DNA from: Polytrichum commune
Lineage: Eukaryota; Streptophyta; Polytrichopsida; Polytrichales; Polytrichaceae
Direction: 5' to 3'
Assembly: GCA_950295325.1 (NCBI GenBank)
Contig: OX485809.1
Span: forward strand, 22,446,001-22,510,000
DNA length: 64,000 nucleotides
Of this stretch, positions 23,137 through 36,300 are shown piece after piece. A program made the translations under genes and the position numbers. The notes beneath the pieces were generated by a model that saw only the letters and a program-made list of their open reading frames with translations, was not told where the DNA came from and did no database searches. Positions within the stretch are counted from its first letter, which is position 1, and each line of letters begins with the position of its first letter.

Positions 23137-24500
23137 TTACTTGTTCTGTTTGTCCATCGGTTGAGGATGAAATATGGTGAACATAGCCAACCTTGTTCCC
23201 AAAAGACCATGCAGGGCATTCCAAAACCTACTTGTGAATCTAGCATCCCTATCGCTTAGGATTGCTTTAAGTAGACTATGAAGTTCATACACATGATCAC
23301 GAAATAACCATGTTGTTCCTTCAGTAGTATCGTGTGTTATGGTTGGCATGAAGTGGGCCATTTTGAAGAACTTATCCACACACACACAAAGATGGCGTCA
23401 TAACCTTGAGCGAAAGGTGTCAGGCTAGAGATAAATTCCATGCTAACCATCTCCCAATTTTTGTCAAGAATCTCCAATGGTTGTAACAAGCATGTTGGCT
23501 TTAGAGTAGAAGCTTTACTCCATTGGCAAATCTAGGAAGACTTTATATAGCTCCTAATGGACCCTTCCATCTCAAGCCACGAGAAGTTTACTCACACCCT
23601 CTTCCAAGACTTAGTCACCCCAACATAACCACTGTAAATCACATCATGATGTTCCTGGAGTGGGAAAGATTTAATATTTGACCTTTGGAAGGAGGTATTT
23701 AGAACCAATATTGTTTTATCATGCCACCAGAGGTGATTCTCAAAAATAAAATGTTCAAATTGGCACATGTGTCAAAGCAAATTTGACAATTTCAAAGGCA
23801 CGTTCACAATCCTCTATCCAAATGAACTTAGTGTTTTGTTCTTGTCAAAGATGTCAAAGGTGTCACTGAAGAAGAATATCTTTGGAGGAATCTAAAAGTA
23901 ATTGCAAAGTCCCAAAAAAGACTAATAATGTCCAATTTCAAGAGATCTATGCCATTTTGTAATAGTTTCAAGTTTCCTATGATCCACCTCAATACCCTCT
24001 TTGCTAACAACATGGCCTAAGTATTGCAAATCTTCTTTCCGGAAATGACATTTAGCCATCTTGGCATAAAAACAATTCACTCCTAGAACTTGGAGGACTT
24101 GCTTTAGATGTTGCACATATTCCTCCTCACTCTTTGAGAAAATTAGGATATCCTCAAGATGCACCAACACAAACTTTCCAATGTACTTATGAAAAACTTG
24201 GTCCGTCACTCCCTAGAAAGTAGCTAGGGCATTAGTGAGTCCAAAACTTAAGACCTTAAACCGATAATGCCCAAATGGGGTTCTGAACACCATTCAGGTG
24301 CATGTTCTTCTAATATATAAATCTGGTGATATCTTTGTGTCAAATCTAGAGATGAGAGTACCCTAGCATTTGCTAATTGATCAAATAAATCATCAATCTC
24401 AGGTAACAAAGAACGATTTTTTACTGTTTGTTTATAGAGTGCACGATAATCAACCACCATTCATAGTGCGCCATCCTTTTCATTGACAAATAAACCCATA
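23137..24500 (-). pseudogene. Decayed Ty3/gypsy retrotransposon polyprotein (reverse transcriptase and integrase pieces)
   Basis: On the minus strand, 24,460-24,248 reads VDYRALYKQTVKNR and LPEIDDLFDQL, and 24,209-23,922 reads VLVHLEDILIFSKSEEEYVQ and QYLGHVVSKEGIEV, both Ty3/gypsy reverse transcriptase. The Y-x-D-D site has become HLED. The piece at 23,385-23,137 reads DKFFKMAHFMPT, AILSDRDARFTSRFWNAL, and is integrase core. Frames are broken and the RNase H region between them is mostly lost. No LTRs were firmly identified. Confidence 0.85.
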
Positions 24501-27484
24501 AGACGATAAATTGGGCTCATTCCATCCCATTTCCAAATCATCCTTGATCTGTGTTTTGGCCTCCTACAACTCCAGAGGACTCAACCTATAGATCAGCCTA
24601 TAGGTGGCTTCCCATCTAGCTCAAGAGAAATAGTATGGGCCATTTCCCGCTCTGGAGGTAATCTACTTGGAAAAGGTTGAAACACTCAGCAAATTCCTCT
24701 AGCATTGTGACATGAGGTGGTGCCACTGTCTTCTACGTCATCTCCAACTGCAGTCAATTGAACTAGGAACAAGGTTGTTTCCTTCCGAATCAACCATTTG
24801 AATTGCATGGCAATAAGTCTATGGGGATTTGAACTCTAACTTTGCATTAGGTTCACATACATAGTTATTTTACGACAACCTTTATAAAACACGCAACATT
24901 CGGATTGAAAATCCAAGCCTAAATTGTGATGTACTACTCAACCTATGAGCCCAAAATGAGTGCTCATATTTGTTTTATGTTTAGAATTTAATTAGAATTG
25001 CAATTGGAGTGTTATTGAAACAATCAAAAGTATAAAAAGAGTGAGGCTTGGTGTGGATTTATGTTTAGGCTTTAAGTCTATTTTGTGTGGTTAATTAGAA
25101 GCTTAGGGATATTAGGGAGTGTTGTGGTTAAGTGAGTAGTGGTTGATGAAGCAAGAGGAATGTCCTTGGATTTAAATGTTTGAATTAGAACATGCTCTTG
25201 TTGGTTAAAGGGTGAAGGTTTAGTGGATAGGATAAGGTCCTCCTAAGTAGGAGAAGGTTGAGGGGTTTGTGGTCTTGGGTGCCCTCCCCTCCTCCTCCTC
25301 TCCTCTCTTCATTCTCTCTCTCTCCTCCCGCCCTCTCTCTCTTTTTCTCTCTAGGAGGTTGAGCTCTTAGAGCTTGGAGAAATGTGGAAGTAAGTAGGTG
25401 AACTTAGGGGAATTAGTTAAATTAGGAGGGGAAGTAAGTAAGGGAGCATAGAAGAATTAGTGGGATATCTTGTGAGGATTAGTTAGGAGATTGTGGGTAT
25501 TAAGGGGTTGGGCCCATTGAGGGTTGGACCCATTGAATTCTGGTGCTAAGGTTGTTGGCCCAAGGCCGGTTGGGCAGAATGGGACTGAATTCGGGTGCTA
25601 AGGTTGCTGGACTAAGGCCGGTTGGGCAGAATGGGACCGAATTCGGGTGCTAAGGGCTGCTGGACTAAGGCCGGTTGGGCAGAATGGGACTGAATTCTGG
25701 TGCTAAGGCTGCTGAACCAAGGTTGGGGCCGAGGATAAGTTGTTTATCGAAACGCGAGCCAGTTATTGAACCGGGTATAGGCCAAGGTGGAAGCTCGAAG
25801 TACATGGAAAGGACAAGGGCCAAGGGCATTAGGGGGATTTAGCTCACATGAATCAAAGGGTAGTCTAGTGGGGTTAGAGTTTGGTAATGATTTTAGGGTT
25901 GGGGTGTGAATTAGTAGAGGGAGAAAGGGTTAAATCAAGAAAAGCATTTCTTAATGCTTGTAACCTCATTATGGAATAAATTGGTGTGCAAGAATTAATG
26001 GGAATTGAGTTGGAGTTTCATGAAGTTGATAAAATAAAGCTATGTGAACATGGATGTGATACCCATTCCCTCACCCGGACTAGGGCGCTTAAGGGTGGGT
26101 GGTTTGGCCTCACACAACCATCGCCAATATCATGTTAATACCATCATTCAATTTAGAGACAAGGCAATTAATTAGACTTTGATATTGTTCTATCTTAACA
26201 TGAATTTTAAATTTTATGTCCATAAGAACTTGATCACCATTTCCTAATACCAAAGTGTTACTATCATTTTTTCACTTTCAACCCCAAGGTATTAGCAATG
26301 TAATGTTGCAATATTCATTAAAACAAATGCATCATGATGAGCTACTTGCCATGACAAGTTCATCATCAATTGAGATGATAGAGTGAGCTTATTCAAAATT
26401 GTGTGGTCTGGCCTCATTTGGACATACTTGTCATAGTTTTGAATTAGATTCAAATTGATGTTGCAATTTAAACCTTGTCAACGTTCTCTTAAGGTACTTT
26501 GTCTTATGTTTTTTAACAACAAAACATGCATTGGTATCATAGGGTAACTCTATTTTAACATACATCCTTTTTACCTCATTTTTACCTCCTTAATAAAATT
26601 TGCAAATCTTCCGATGAGGGAATAATCAATGCTCAAGCTTTTCCATGAATGTCTTGAGTTTCTCATAATTGAGTTCCAAAATCACAAATTGATCGTGGTC
26701 ATCGATTGGCTTACCTACACAATATCATGTATTGTCTGTGTGAGCAATATATCCACAATTTCCCCGGTCGTCTAAGTATTGGAAAGGTAGTAAGATAGAT
26801 AATTGTGGAAGGAGAGACCTTATCACTAGGGGCAGAGATATCCATATTTGTTGTCATGATGTCCCACACCACATATGGAAAAAATAATCTAATACTAAAG
26901 AGCCATAGGACTTAATTCAAAATCTTGACAAGTTCTAATATATTAAATGGAAAATATGAGAACTCAAAAGAAAGCATTTGAATATCCTAAAAAAAATCTT
27001 GAGAAACACTTGCAAAAAACCAAAGTATGCAAATGCCATGCTGGTCCAATGACCAAAAATTTGCAACAAAATTTCTACCAAGCCTGCCTTGAGCATTCAT
27101 CTCGCCTTTTTTAGAAAAAAAGAATCCAACAACTAACTCATTTCCTTCCTTTGTAGAATAACTTTAATTCTTTCCCCAACTTGAAACAAATATGTTATGG
27201 AGTGGCTCTAGTTAATCTTCTCTTAACAAAATATTTCCTATTTAATCATGAAATTAGAATTTGGCATATCGGATCAAACATAACAATACTAATCAGTGTG
27301 CATTTGTTCAAGTTGAATTTGTATTAGATCTGACATCCCATGGTTATATTCTCAAGGCCGAGATGAACAAATGCATATTAGTTAATATTGTTATGATTAT
27401 TGTTTCATCTTTAACCTATTGTTTACGGCTCAATGTACTTTTGACCACAATGCCCACGTACTCTACTAAGTATCGGCGCTAAGA
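24501..27484. other. Region upstream of the gypsy relic; possible LTR and leader remnants
   Basis: No open protein was recognised. It contains a TC-rich tract (about 25,280-25,350) and the 52 bp minisatellite. It lies where gag and the 5' LTR of the minus-strand gypsy element should be, so some of it is probably decayed element sequence, but I could not find matching LTR pairs. Confidence 0.4.
25535..25738 (+). repeat. 52 bp minisatellite, about four units
   Basis: Units begin at GAATTC, at 25,535, 25,587, 25,639 and 25,692, each with GGTGCTAAGG and, in the first three, GGCCGGTTGGGCAGAATGGG. Units differ by a few bases. Confidence 0.9.
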
Positions 27485-27545
27485 GAGTTGGGTGAGTGGC
27501 TGAGGCCGCACCCCTTAGACGTGAAGGGTTGAACCCGGTCCGATA
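27485..27545 (+). repeat. tRNA-like pol III promoter sequence (SINE head or tRNA relic)
   Basis: GTGAGTGGCTGAGG resembles a tRNA A box and GGGTTGAACCC, about 35 bp further on, resembles a B box. A complete cloverleaf with acceptor stem was not found, so it is not called a working tRNA gene. The nearby repeated CCCGGTCCGA (27,533 and about 27,610) hints at internal duplication. Confidence 0.4.
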
Positions 27546-27653
27546 AATGGTCCGAGCCGACATGGTATAGCCGACATGGTTTAGCATGTTTAGCATAAAG
27601 GGTATAACCCGGTCCGAACGACATCTCTCTTTAGCATTAACAAGGCTAACCAA

Positions 27654-28486
27654 AACCTAGCAGTGTCTTTGGGACAAATTAAGGAATATAGGATTCACCC
27701 AAGAGGAGAGGAGTACATGGTTATTTCTCATGTGATTCGGTAACATTACACGAAGGATTCTTTCCCAATGTTGTTGGGCCGACTTGGCTAAGGATGGCCA
27801 AAATAGTAGTGAATCAAAGAGGAACTCAGCCCTCGATTACTTATGGGCCTACAGAAAATCGAGCTAAGGTGCATATAGGGTCCACAATGAATATAAAGGT
27901 GGAATGAGAGTTTTCTTCAAATAGCAAGAAGGATGAGAGTGAAAGAAATACAAAAAAATAAAAAAATTAGTGGGAATAACACAGTTGAATGAAAGTATCA
28001 ACAGTGGTAGAGAGGATTTCAGCGGCCTCAGGCTTAGTCTTCACCACTGGACAAATGATGAATAATATGCAAGGTGGCTACAAGAATACCATGATACTAC
28101 AGTAGATATGATGGCTATCTTGCATACAAGTTAGAGAGATGGTGCGATGAAAAAAGATAGAAGAGAATGAGTAAGTTTTTCGGAACCTTATGAAGTTCCT
28201 TCCAATGAAGACGCCCTAGGAATTTTATGCCGTGGTTGAATGGAGATGCAAATGATGACATGTGTGCAGTGCAAGTAGATGGTACCCAGGACTTAAAGGT
28301 ATTTATCAAGAACATACTATTGAGAAATCCTCTACATTTAAAAACCACCTCCACAATAATTACAATATGAGAGAATGTGAAGAACTACTTCCAAGTTGCA
28401 AGTCGTAACAATCGGAGCGGTCGAGCACATCGCAAATGAGTATGAGGAGGAGCAGAGATAAGCCCAGGATCATATTTGGAGCTGAA
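27654..28486. other. Unassigned intergenic sequence
   Basis: No gene or bounded repeat recognised. Frames are short and lack domain motifs. Confidence 0.5.
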
Positions 28487-28489
28487 TAA

Positions 28490-29009
28490 AGCCCCCTCCC
28501 CACCTGACTTTAGCTAAGCCTAAAAGTTGGTTCTAAAAACACGGCCTTCGTACCATCAACATTATCTGGTGCCGAGCCTAGTTGACAAATGATGTGGCAT
28601 GGCTTAAAAGTGGAGGTTTATAGTCTCAAGCACCGACCCTCCCATCGGTACCTGGACATGAGGCAAGAATGTAGGACCTTTAAAAATGTCGCCTCCTGCC
28701 CTTGTGATTGGTTGCTTTTAGTTTTAGCTACGAGGGCACGAGAAGCTTCAATCACAAAACTAATGGTAAGATAGATGAGTAGTAAGGCATTTGGGAATGG
28801 GACAAAAACTACCCAACATATCATTGTATGGCAGATAAAACAATGAACATGTGTGATTACTACTTAACTAAAACCTACTCAAAAATCTCCGGAGCAACTT
28901 CTCGTAGGTGCATTGGGATAGCCGGATGTCTGCTCTATAACCAAGGGAGCTTTACCCAGTTTTTAGGAAAGACTTCGGTTATTTGATAAAGTCAGGTGGG
29001 GAGGGGGCA
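28490..29009. mobile_element. Element G, copy 2: TIR DNA transposon, TAA target duplication
   Basis: A 520 bp copy of the element at 3,276-3,812. Terminal repeats are AGCCCCCTCCCCACCTGACT and, inward from the right, TGCCCCCTCCCCACCTGACT, with TAA at 28,487-28,489 and 29,010-29,012. These inverted ends match better than those of copy 1. Confidence 0.9.
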
Positions 29010-29054
29010 TAAGAGTAACCCGTGTGTGTGGATGAGCATGAGTCAAATAAGATT

Positions 29055-29073
29055 GGGGGGGGGGGGGGGGGGG
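29055..29073. repeat. G19 homopolymer
   Basis: Nineteen consecutive G residues just outside element G copy 2; likely length-variable. Confidence 0.95.
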
Positions 29074-30362
29074 CACATAATGGTGAGCTTACTCACTTGC
29101 TAATTGAAAATCATAATATCCCACTAAATTAGTGCAAGGCCATGGGTAGCTCTCATAATGCATTCATGTGCTTCTAGACTAGATATAGTTTTAGAAATAG
29201 CCATCCATATATTATTGTTTTATTTGAGACACATAGCCAGCAATCTAATTAGTGTGTTATCTAATTATATCATATTGTTTTTATTCCAAAAACAAAACAA
29301 AAAAATGTTAACTTCTCATTATAGATATCCAAGTGGTATCAAAAAAGGACGCAAGAAGACTGACACATGTTAAGATCTTGAGGGCTGAAGGAAAGGAAGT
29401 GTCGCATTTGGAGGAGCTTAAGCCTCATTTTTGTTTACTCAACTCCACTTTACATTTGAGCTTTCCACTTGATTGCTTCCACTTATTACAAGGCCTTGAA
29501 GATTGGTTCAAGCTCTCAACTAGGGTCCTAGGGTCGTAACAAGTAGACACATAACAGGTAGGACGGTATTTGCAACTTCAAAATGAAAATAATTCTAGAA
29601 ACATTTAACTTCAAAATGACTAAATTTCCAAGATAAATCAAATCCACATTATAAGTCTTGCTCATGCGAATCTGACATCAATGCTTCTGAAGGACATAAC
29701 TTACAAATCAAAAATAAATACCACAACATTCAGCTTCAAGATTTCACAAGCAGCTTGAGTGAATCCTCTGATTAGCTTGAGGACCCTTGAGAAGTTGAGG
29801 ATAAAAATGGTCAACCATGAACAAAAAATAAGCAAGGCAAATAACAGTGTATTCAGAAAAATATACAAGTGACAACTGAAGGGGACAGAAGGGGGGATAG
29901 CATTAGTAACACAAAATTGTGGAATGTGAAATGTGTCAATAATTCCCATTGAAAGAATGATTTAAGTCACAGGGTTGTAACCACAACCAATGGCAACATG
30001 AAGCTCTAAACGTCCCAATTTCAGGTACAATTAGGTAGAATACCGAGTGTGAGCCGTGCAGTGTACATGATGTCACTTACAGCTCATGTCAAAATAGTCA
30101 AAATTCTATGACAGACAAATTGTAGTGGATACCCCATCCAACAAGATGTAGGACCAAATCTATGTGTTGAGACTTGGAAGTCTTCCAACTCTTTATACTA
30201 ACCAAATCTTGTGAGATAAAGATCTAGTTGTGGAAAGTGTATGAAGCAGAATTGTGATCTGTCACACGCAATTCCTCCCAAGAACTCTCCACGTACAGTA
30301 TGCTCTCACATCTTGATCAATAATATAACTTGTCAGATAACTCGTTTGTGGTGACTTCAGTA
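29074..30362. other. Intergenic region downstream of the giant E2 gene
   Basis: This AT-rich sequence must include the E2 gene's 3'UTR, since the minus-strand stop is at 30,363. I cannot fix a polyadenylation site. Minor frames carry no recognised motif. Confidence 0.5.
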
Positions 30363-33300
30363 TCATGAATCACAATTCACACCTATCGCCTTGAAGTCTT
30401 CCTTCAGCTTTACCACAAGCTTCTTCAACATAAGCTTGAAACCAGCAGAGCTTTGGTCAGCTCCCACCAAATCAGTGTCTGCCAATGTAGATGTGTTCTT
30501 GTTCTCAACCAAGGATCCCACCTGTGTACCATCATAGTAGGTCACATGTAGACAGACTTAGATCCAGCATTAAGAGTTTACAAAACAATTATCACAATTT
30601 GAAAGCATAGATTCTCATAAGAAAGCTTCATCACACAATTAACCAGACGAATTCTGGTGGGAGTACATTCACATTGTTGTATTAAAAGTAAGAAATGGAA
30701 GCACATTCTCAGTCAGTTGAAAACACATTTGTATATAGTGGAGATGACTTACCGGGGCCCCTTGCAAGTAAGCCTCACATGACTTCAACAAACCAGCACC
30801 CCTCTCCACAAAATTTTCACGGATGAGATCTTCAAAGTGCTGCATACCAACAGCTGGACTCTTAATAGGTGTACACAGCAACTCATTTGTGCCCTCTCTA
30901 GCTAGGTCTCAAGCTGATTCCACACTAGCTAAAGATAACATGATATCAGACTGCATCTTTCCTCAAGAAACAAAGCAAGAGCAGCTCCAACTGATACACG
31001 TACCATAGGAGGTCGACGGAGAAGATATAGCATCGACTTGCAGGACAACAAAAATGAGTTCTCATTGTACATGACCGAATTCTTCTCCCCTTCCAAAGTT
31101 CCCACCTGCCGATCATAGCCTGCTTCATTGAAGTATGGTTTTGCATTTAGCACCAAGCCTTGTATAGATACAAGCACTTGGAGAATACTCGAAGTTGAGG
31201 GGTCCCACACCTCTGTGCCCCTGCCTGTCCATGTGTTCAGCAAACTGAGACAGACTTTTCCACTCTCATAGAGATTTGGATTCAATCTCAACCCTCCAGA
31301 GTGATAATAGGCTTGCTGCAATTTTGCACATTCACACCCACATGTCACATGTTAGAAACAAAGTGTAAACATGGCATCCCATATTCCATGCAACAACTTA
31401 TTAGTACAGATATTGTAACATGTTTCATCAAATCTATTCATCAAACCGATAGTGACCAATATACAGAAGCAGAACCCCTTGGCAATTTTGACATACATTA
31501 TATTAGCACATCTCAACTTGCAAGGGAAGGATGATGCCATACAGGAGGTGTATGGGGATACTCAGCAGGTAGGTACAGGTCGAAAACAAAGAGTCCATCA
31601 TGATATGGAGTGCCAGGTGCACCAAGGATAACAGCTCTCAAGAGGTCCATACGCTCCTCATATACCCGAACATAGATTGAATCTACAGCAATAAAAAACT
31701 TTGTCAGGAACATGGCAGCTGAATACAAATTACTGTCCATATGGAGGCATTTATTGATTCAGAGCAAAATTACAGAACCAAGAAAATTAGGTCGATTTTA
31801 CCATCTGATCTACACTGCTGTCTACCAATAGATACAGTATTTTGCATAGAGCAAGTAAATTGATTTGAACTAATAAAATGTTTCACATTTTAAGGTTTAC
31901 CAGGTAGGTTCTTTTCAAGAATGCTCCACTCGCTTTGGATCTTCTTTGCCCATCTCCGCTGACTACTTGACTATACCCGCATACACAAAAGATGTCAGTT
32001 GTATGCAATTACATCAGATTGACACCTAACAATTGGTCCATATTTGTAGTACACATGTCACAAGCAATTGATAAGTGTGACAGTGATCTATAGTTGAAAT
32101 TCTGTGTGTGCATAAATTAAGTTATAAGGTGGATGAACCCCTAACGGACACTTTCAGCCTTCCCCCTAATCAGCTGGTCCAATAATCTAGAGGTCATTCT
32201 CTTCAATTCACAATTTTTTCATATTTTCTGAAACTGATGCAGAATTTCACAGTTCATTGGATGCAAGTCCCATCATTGTTTTGTACAGGCAACTGTTAAT
32301 GGAGTTCATACCAATGCTTGGGCTTCCATTTACTTGTGCCAACCTTAAATATTCTTCACTGGCTATTGAGCCATAGCCACGTGACCCAATGCAAGCTTGG
32401 ATCAATACCAAGGACCATTTAACCCCCATTTTAAAATGTCCACATTGGGTCAGTCTGTATGATGGTTCAACCTTAAGGTCTGGGTGAATTCTTCTTAACA
32501 CTGATGCCTTAACCCCCAGCATAAGATGCACCTTTCTAGACTTGCAGTAACTGTGAATGGGCCATGTACCTGGGCAGTTTCACCAGCAAAATGGTGGTCT
32601 GACGCATCAGATACAATATCAAAGTGTTTGATGTCTGCAAACTTAGTTGTGCTTGCAGAGTGTGATCGCCTTGCCCCTTCAACCCCATTTACTGAGGTGC
32701 CTACATCAAATTTAGGATTGAATGAACTACTGAGTTCAATAGCTCCTGTTTCATCATCTGGTTCACCTTGTTCACTTGACAAGCCCCTGTCATCCTCTGC
32801 AACACCTCCCACAATTCTCATGACATCAGGGACAGTAAAAGAAAAACCACTATTTTGGAACAATCTAAGCTTGCGCAGCTTCTACAGTGAGCATATTAAA
32901 CATCAAACTATCATATATTATTTGATCTGCTGTATGAAATATCCAGACACATCATCTGCTTAGTAATAAATCTGAATTCACATGTAAGTCCTTACCCAGT
33001 TCCCCATCCCTTGTGCCATGACTTTCTTCTTCATGTAAAAAAGAAGTCCTTTCATCAGGTCCATCCTTTGCCACACCTAAATGTGAAAGTGATACTGTTA
33101 GAATCTATCCCAGAAATTAATTATAGAGTTGATGAATTATATGACATCTTTTAGAACTTGACCAACATCATATTGTACTACGCAGTTTATTGTATTTATT
33201 GTCACATGCGTAATAGTGTCACTTACCCCATTTTGAGGCATATGCTAGGTTACACTAATGATCAACAACTTCACCATAAGTGTCACCTCATGACACTTGG

Positions 33301-36300
33301 CATCCAAGTTTGCTTACTAATATCTTGGCATGAGTATGTTCAATAATGTTATGAGGTGTATGCATATGTTACACAATGGTCTACAAATTGATTAAAGTGT
33401 ACACAAATGACACTTGACATTAGTATGCTCAAGAATACTTCCTCTTGAATACTTAAATCTAAACACATGATACTTGCCATTAGTATGGTCAAAAATATCT
33501 TCCCCTTGCATACTAAAATGCGAAACTATCATCTCAAGTACCCCAATATGCTATGCTAAATGTCATGATGTAAAAGACAAATAATAAATAAAATCAATCA
33601 ATTAACAAAGGTAACTAAAATTAACAAATAGTATCATACTGACAACTTTCAGACCTCTAGGCATCTAGTTTAGGCCCTACACAAATAGTGTACATGACAC
33701 TAAATACCATAAACAGTGTACTGCAACTAGTAGTGCACTCTGTTATCAAAGGCAGAGGTATTCACTCCATGATACAGGTGGCATTATCTTTAACCATCTT
33801 AATTCCTTCTCTTTATGGTGAACATTCTAGCCAAGATGCTGATTTTCTATGCTGAAGTAAATGCAAGATGACTAACTAATGACTAACTAATGACTATCAT
33901 CTTAGATTGAATCCAGTAGAATCACCTCCATTTCAAAATCAAGTCCAGAACACTACCCTGTACAATTATGATGAAAATGATGAATTGCATGTACACAAAC
34001 ACAAAAGAACAAAAAAGCCTACCATTGGGAGATGGATCCAATTTTCGCAGGCGATCAACAACATGACACAAGTCTCTTGAGCTTCCTGCTTCATCATCAT
34101 CTAGAATCTCCTCCAAACCATGTTTGGTTCGACCTTGAGCATTCCATCCATTAGGTTGCTCCCTATTATTGCCCCTGAGCCTAAGCAATCCTGTTGCCAT
34201 CCGGGAGACTAGCCCTATAGCAGCTGCAAATGGGCCCCTAAACTTTGGTTGGTTCAAGTGGTCCGGGTCTTCATCTCCAGGATCTGCTGCAGAAATTACA
34301 TCTCTCCTTTTATCCTCACCTTCTATGTCTGAACTTTCAGAATCCACATCCAACTGCCCCAAAATCCATGTGTAAGCAAGAAACTACTGAATGATAGTCA
34401 TATCCAATTATAACAGCAGGTAAACAGTGTGAAACAGAATCTAGACAGAGGTTACATCATCAGTAAATCACAGATTATGTTACTCACGAAACCAATAAGC
34501 CTAAATGTACTATGCCTAAATAGACTATCAAATTGAATGTCATACCCAGACAACACTGCCCACTCATAATGCCTTGCAAGACCACATAACTGCAAATGCT
34601 TGAACCCCTTAGGACAGGACGAAGGGGACTTAACATCAAGATATCAAGGAGATATATCAGTGAAAAGAACATGTAGCAATGACACGCTTGTTCAGGTATT
34701 AAGCAAAACTTAATTGAAGGAGAGCCTTAAGAACCCCTAATCTCTCTCTCAAAGCAACTTTCTACATCCAATACAAGCTCCTGTAACACATCTTGCACTT
34801 CAGACAAGTATCGGGAGAAGGTGCAAATACCCCAGCCTCCAAGGCTTCATCGGATGAGGCCACAGTTTCCCAGCTGGCAGCATCATCAACATCATTGTCG
34901 TCTTCATCTTCCTCCAGATCGCTTGTGTGTGCAGAGGAAATATCATCGTCGTCACGAGTTACAACAAAGACTGCTTGAGGTCCTACCTAAAGTTCCTCAC
35001 ACAAGTTATAGACATCTTAGATTAGAACAAAAATTTGCAGCACAAGATTCTATGAAATTGTCCTTGCAGATAAAGGTTATATTGAAGATGCCAAACAAAA
35101 TCTCATTGCAAAGCAGTCAGACAATGGTCACTGAGACATCCAAACCTAGAAACAATTGGCATTATTGCCAAGGTCATCAACACGTCATTCTCCCTTGAAC
35201 AATTGTGTATATAGAGTAATAACCATAAATTTGATCTTTTAAATATATACCAGAGGCATTGAATGATTGCATGTAAATCTGTATGTTTGAGTGAGTGCGA
35301 GAGAGAGAGAGAGAAGCACCTTAGACACCATTCCATTAGCCCAGGCAACCTCAATGTCACCATCTTGCAAACCTATAATAATTCCAACCCAAGACAAATC
35401 AAGGGGCTCCACATTATGACGCCCAGTTCTTCTATTTCGGGTTTGTAACTTTGAAGACTGTTCTTTTGCTTTTCCAGAAGTGTCATCTTCGTGTTCCTCT
35501 GCCTCTGCTTTTTGACAAAAAATACTTTAGCTAAAGAAGAAGAAAGGAAAACTCAAATTCCCAGCTGCAATATATGTTGTCCATGATGAGAATGAATTCA
35601 CATGCATCATTTCATTAGGTTCATAGAAGCAGAGAGGTACTGAAAGCAAGTAAAGTTGACAACTGTGGTAATAACTGTCAAACAGTAATCAAATTCAAGT
35701 TCTCCCGCAAGAAGCGGTCAGGCCACATCTATTTAGACTTTGTTTCTTCTAACCAGTGGAAATAGAATGTAGAATGCAAACCTTCTACACCTGATGATGC
35801 CCCAGTTTCCTCTTGTTGCACAGCTGCATCGACAGAAGGTCCAGGAGATAGGCGGATCACAACGTCCATAAGACAGTAAGTGTAGTCTGGGTGCTCCACT
35901 AACTCGTACACACTAACAGTTTCTTCTGAGCCAAATTCTCTAAGTTCCTCTGGTCGTGATACAGGCTTCAGCCATCGAACTACAGCTGTCCGTTGCTTAG
36001 CATCAACACTTTTCAAAACACCTGAGCAAACACCAATTCGTTTAGTGGCACAGTTGAATTACAATACCAAACAAATGAGTGGAATCCACAAGCTTCACTA
36101 GAAAACCTAGACCACAACCACAAATCCTGTCTCACGTGTAACACAAGTTTATCTAAGTCACCCAAACAATAATCCATTCATGTCTATAGAAACCTGATTC
36201 AGGTCTTAATTTCCTCAATCATTAGAACCAAAAAAACTAAAACATAAGCTTCCTTACAAGAAAGTTTTAGATTATTTCTAGATTAAAAAATCAAAAATAA

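Noticed and set aside
32526-32963. 145-codon plus-strand open frame
   Set aside because: It lies antisense to exons 8-9 of the E2 gene, and its openness is explained by that exon's codon pattern.
34740-34831. Extension of E2 exon 6 in a shifted frame (about 30 open codons)
   Set aside because: Reaching that frame would need a frameshift, while the GTATTT donor at 34,830 joins exon 7 in phase.
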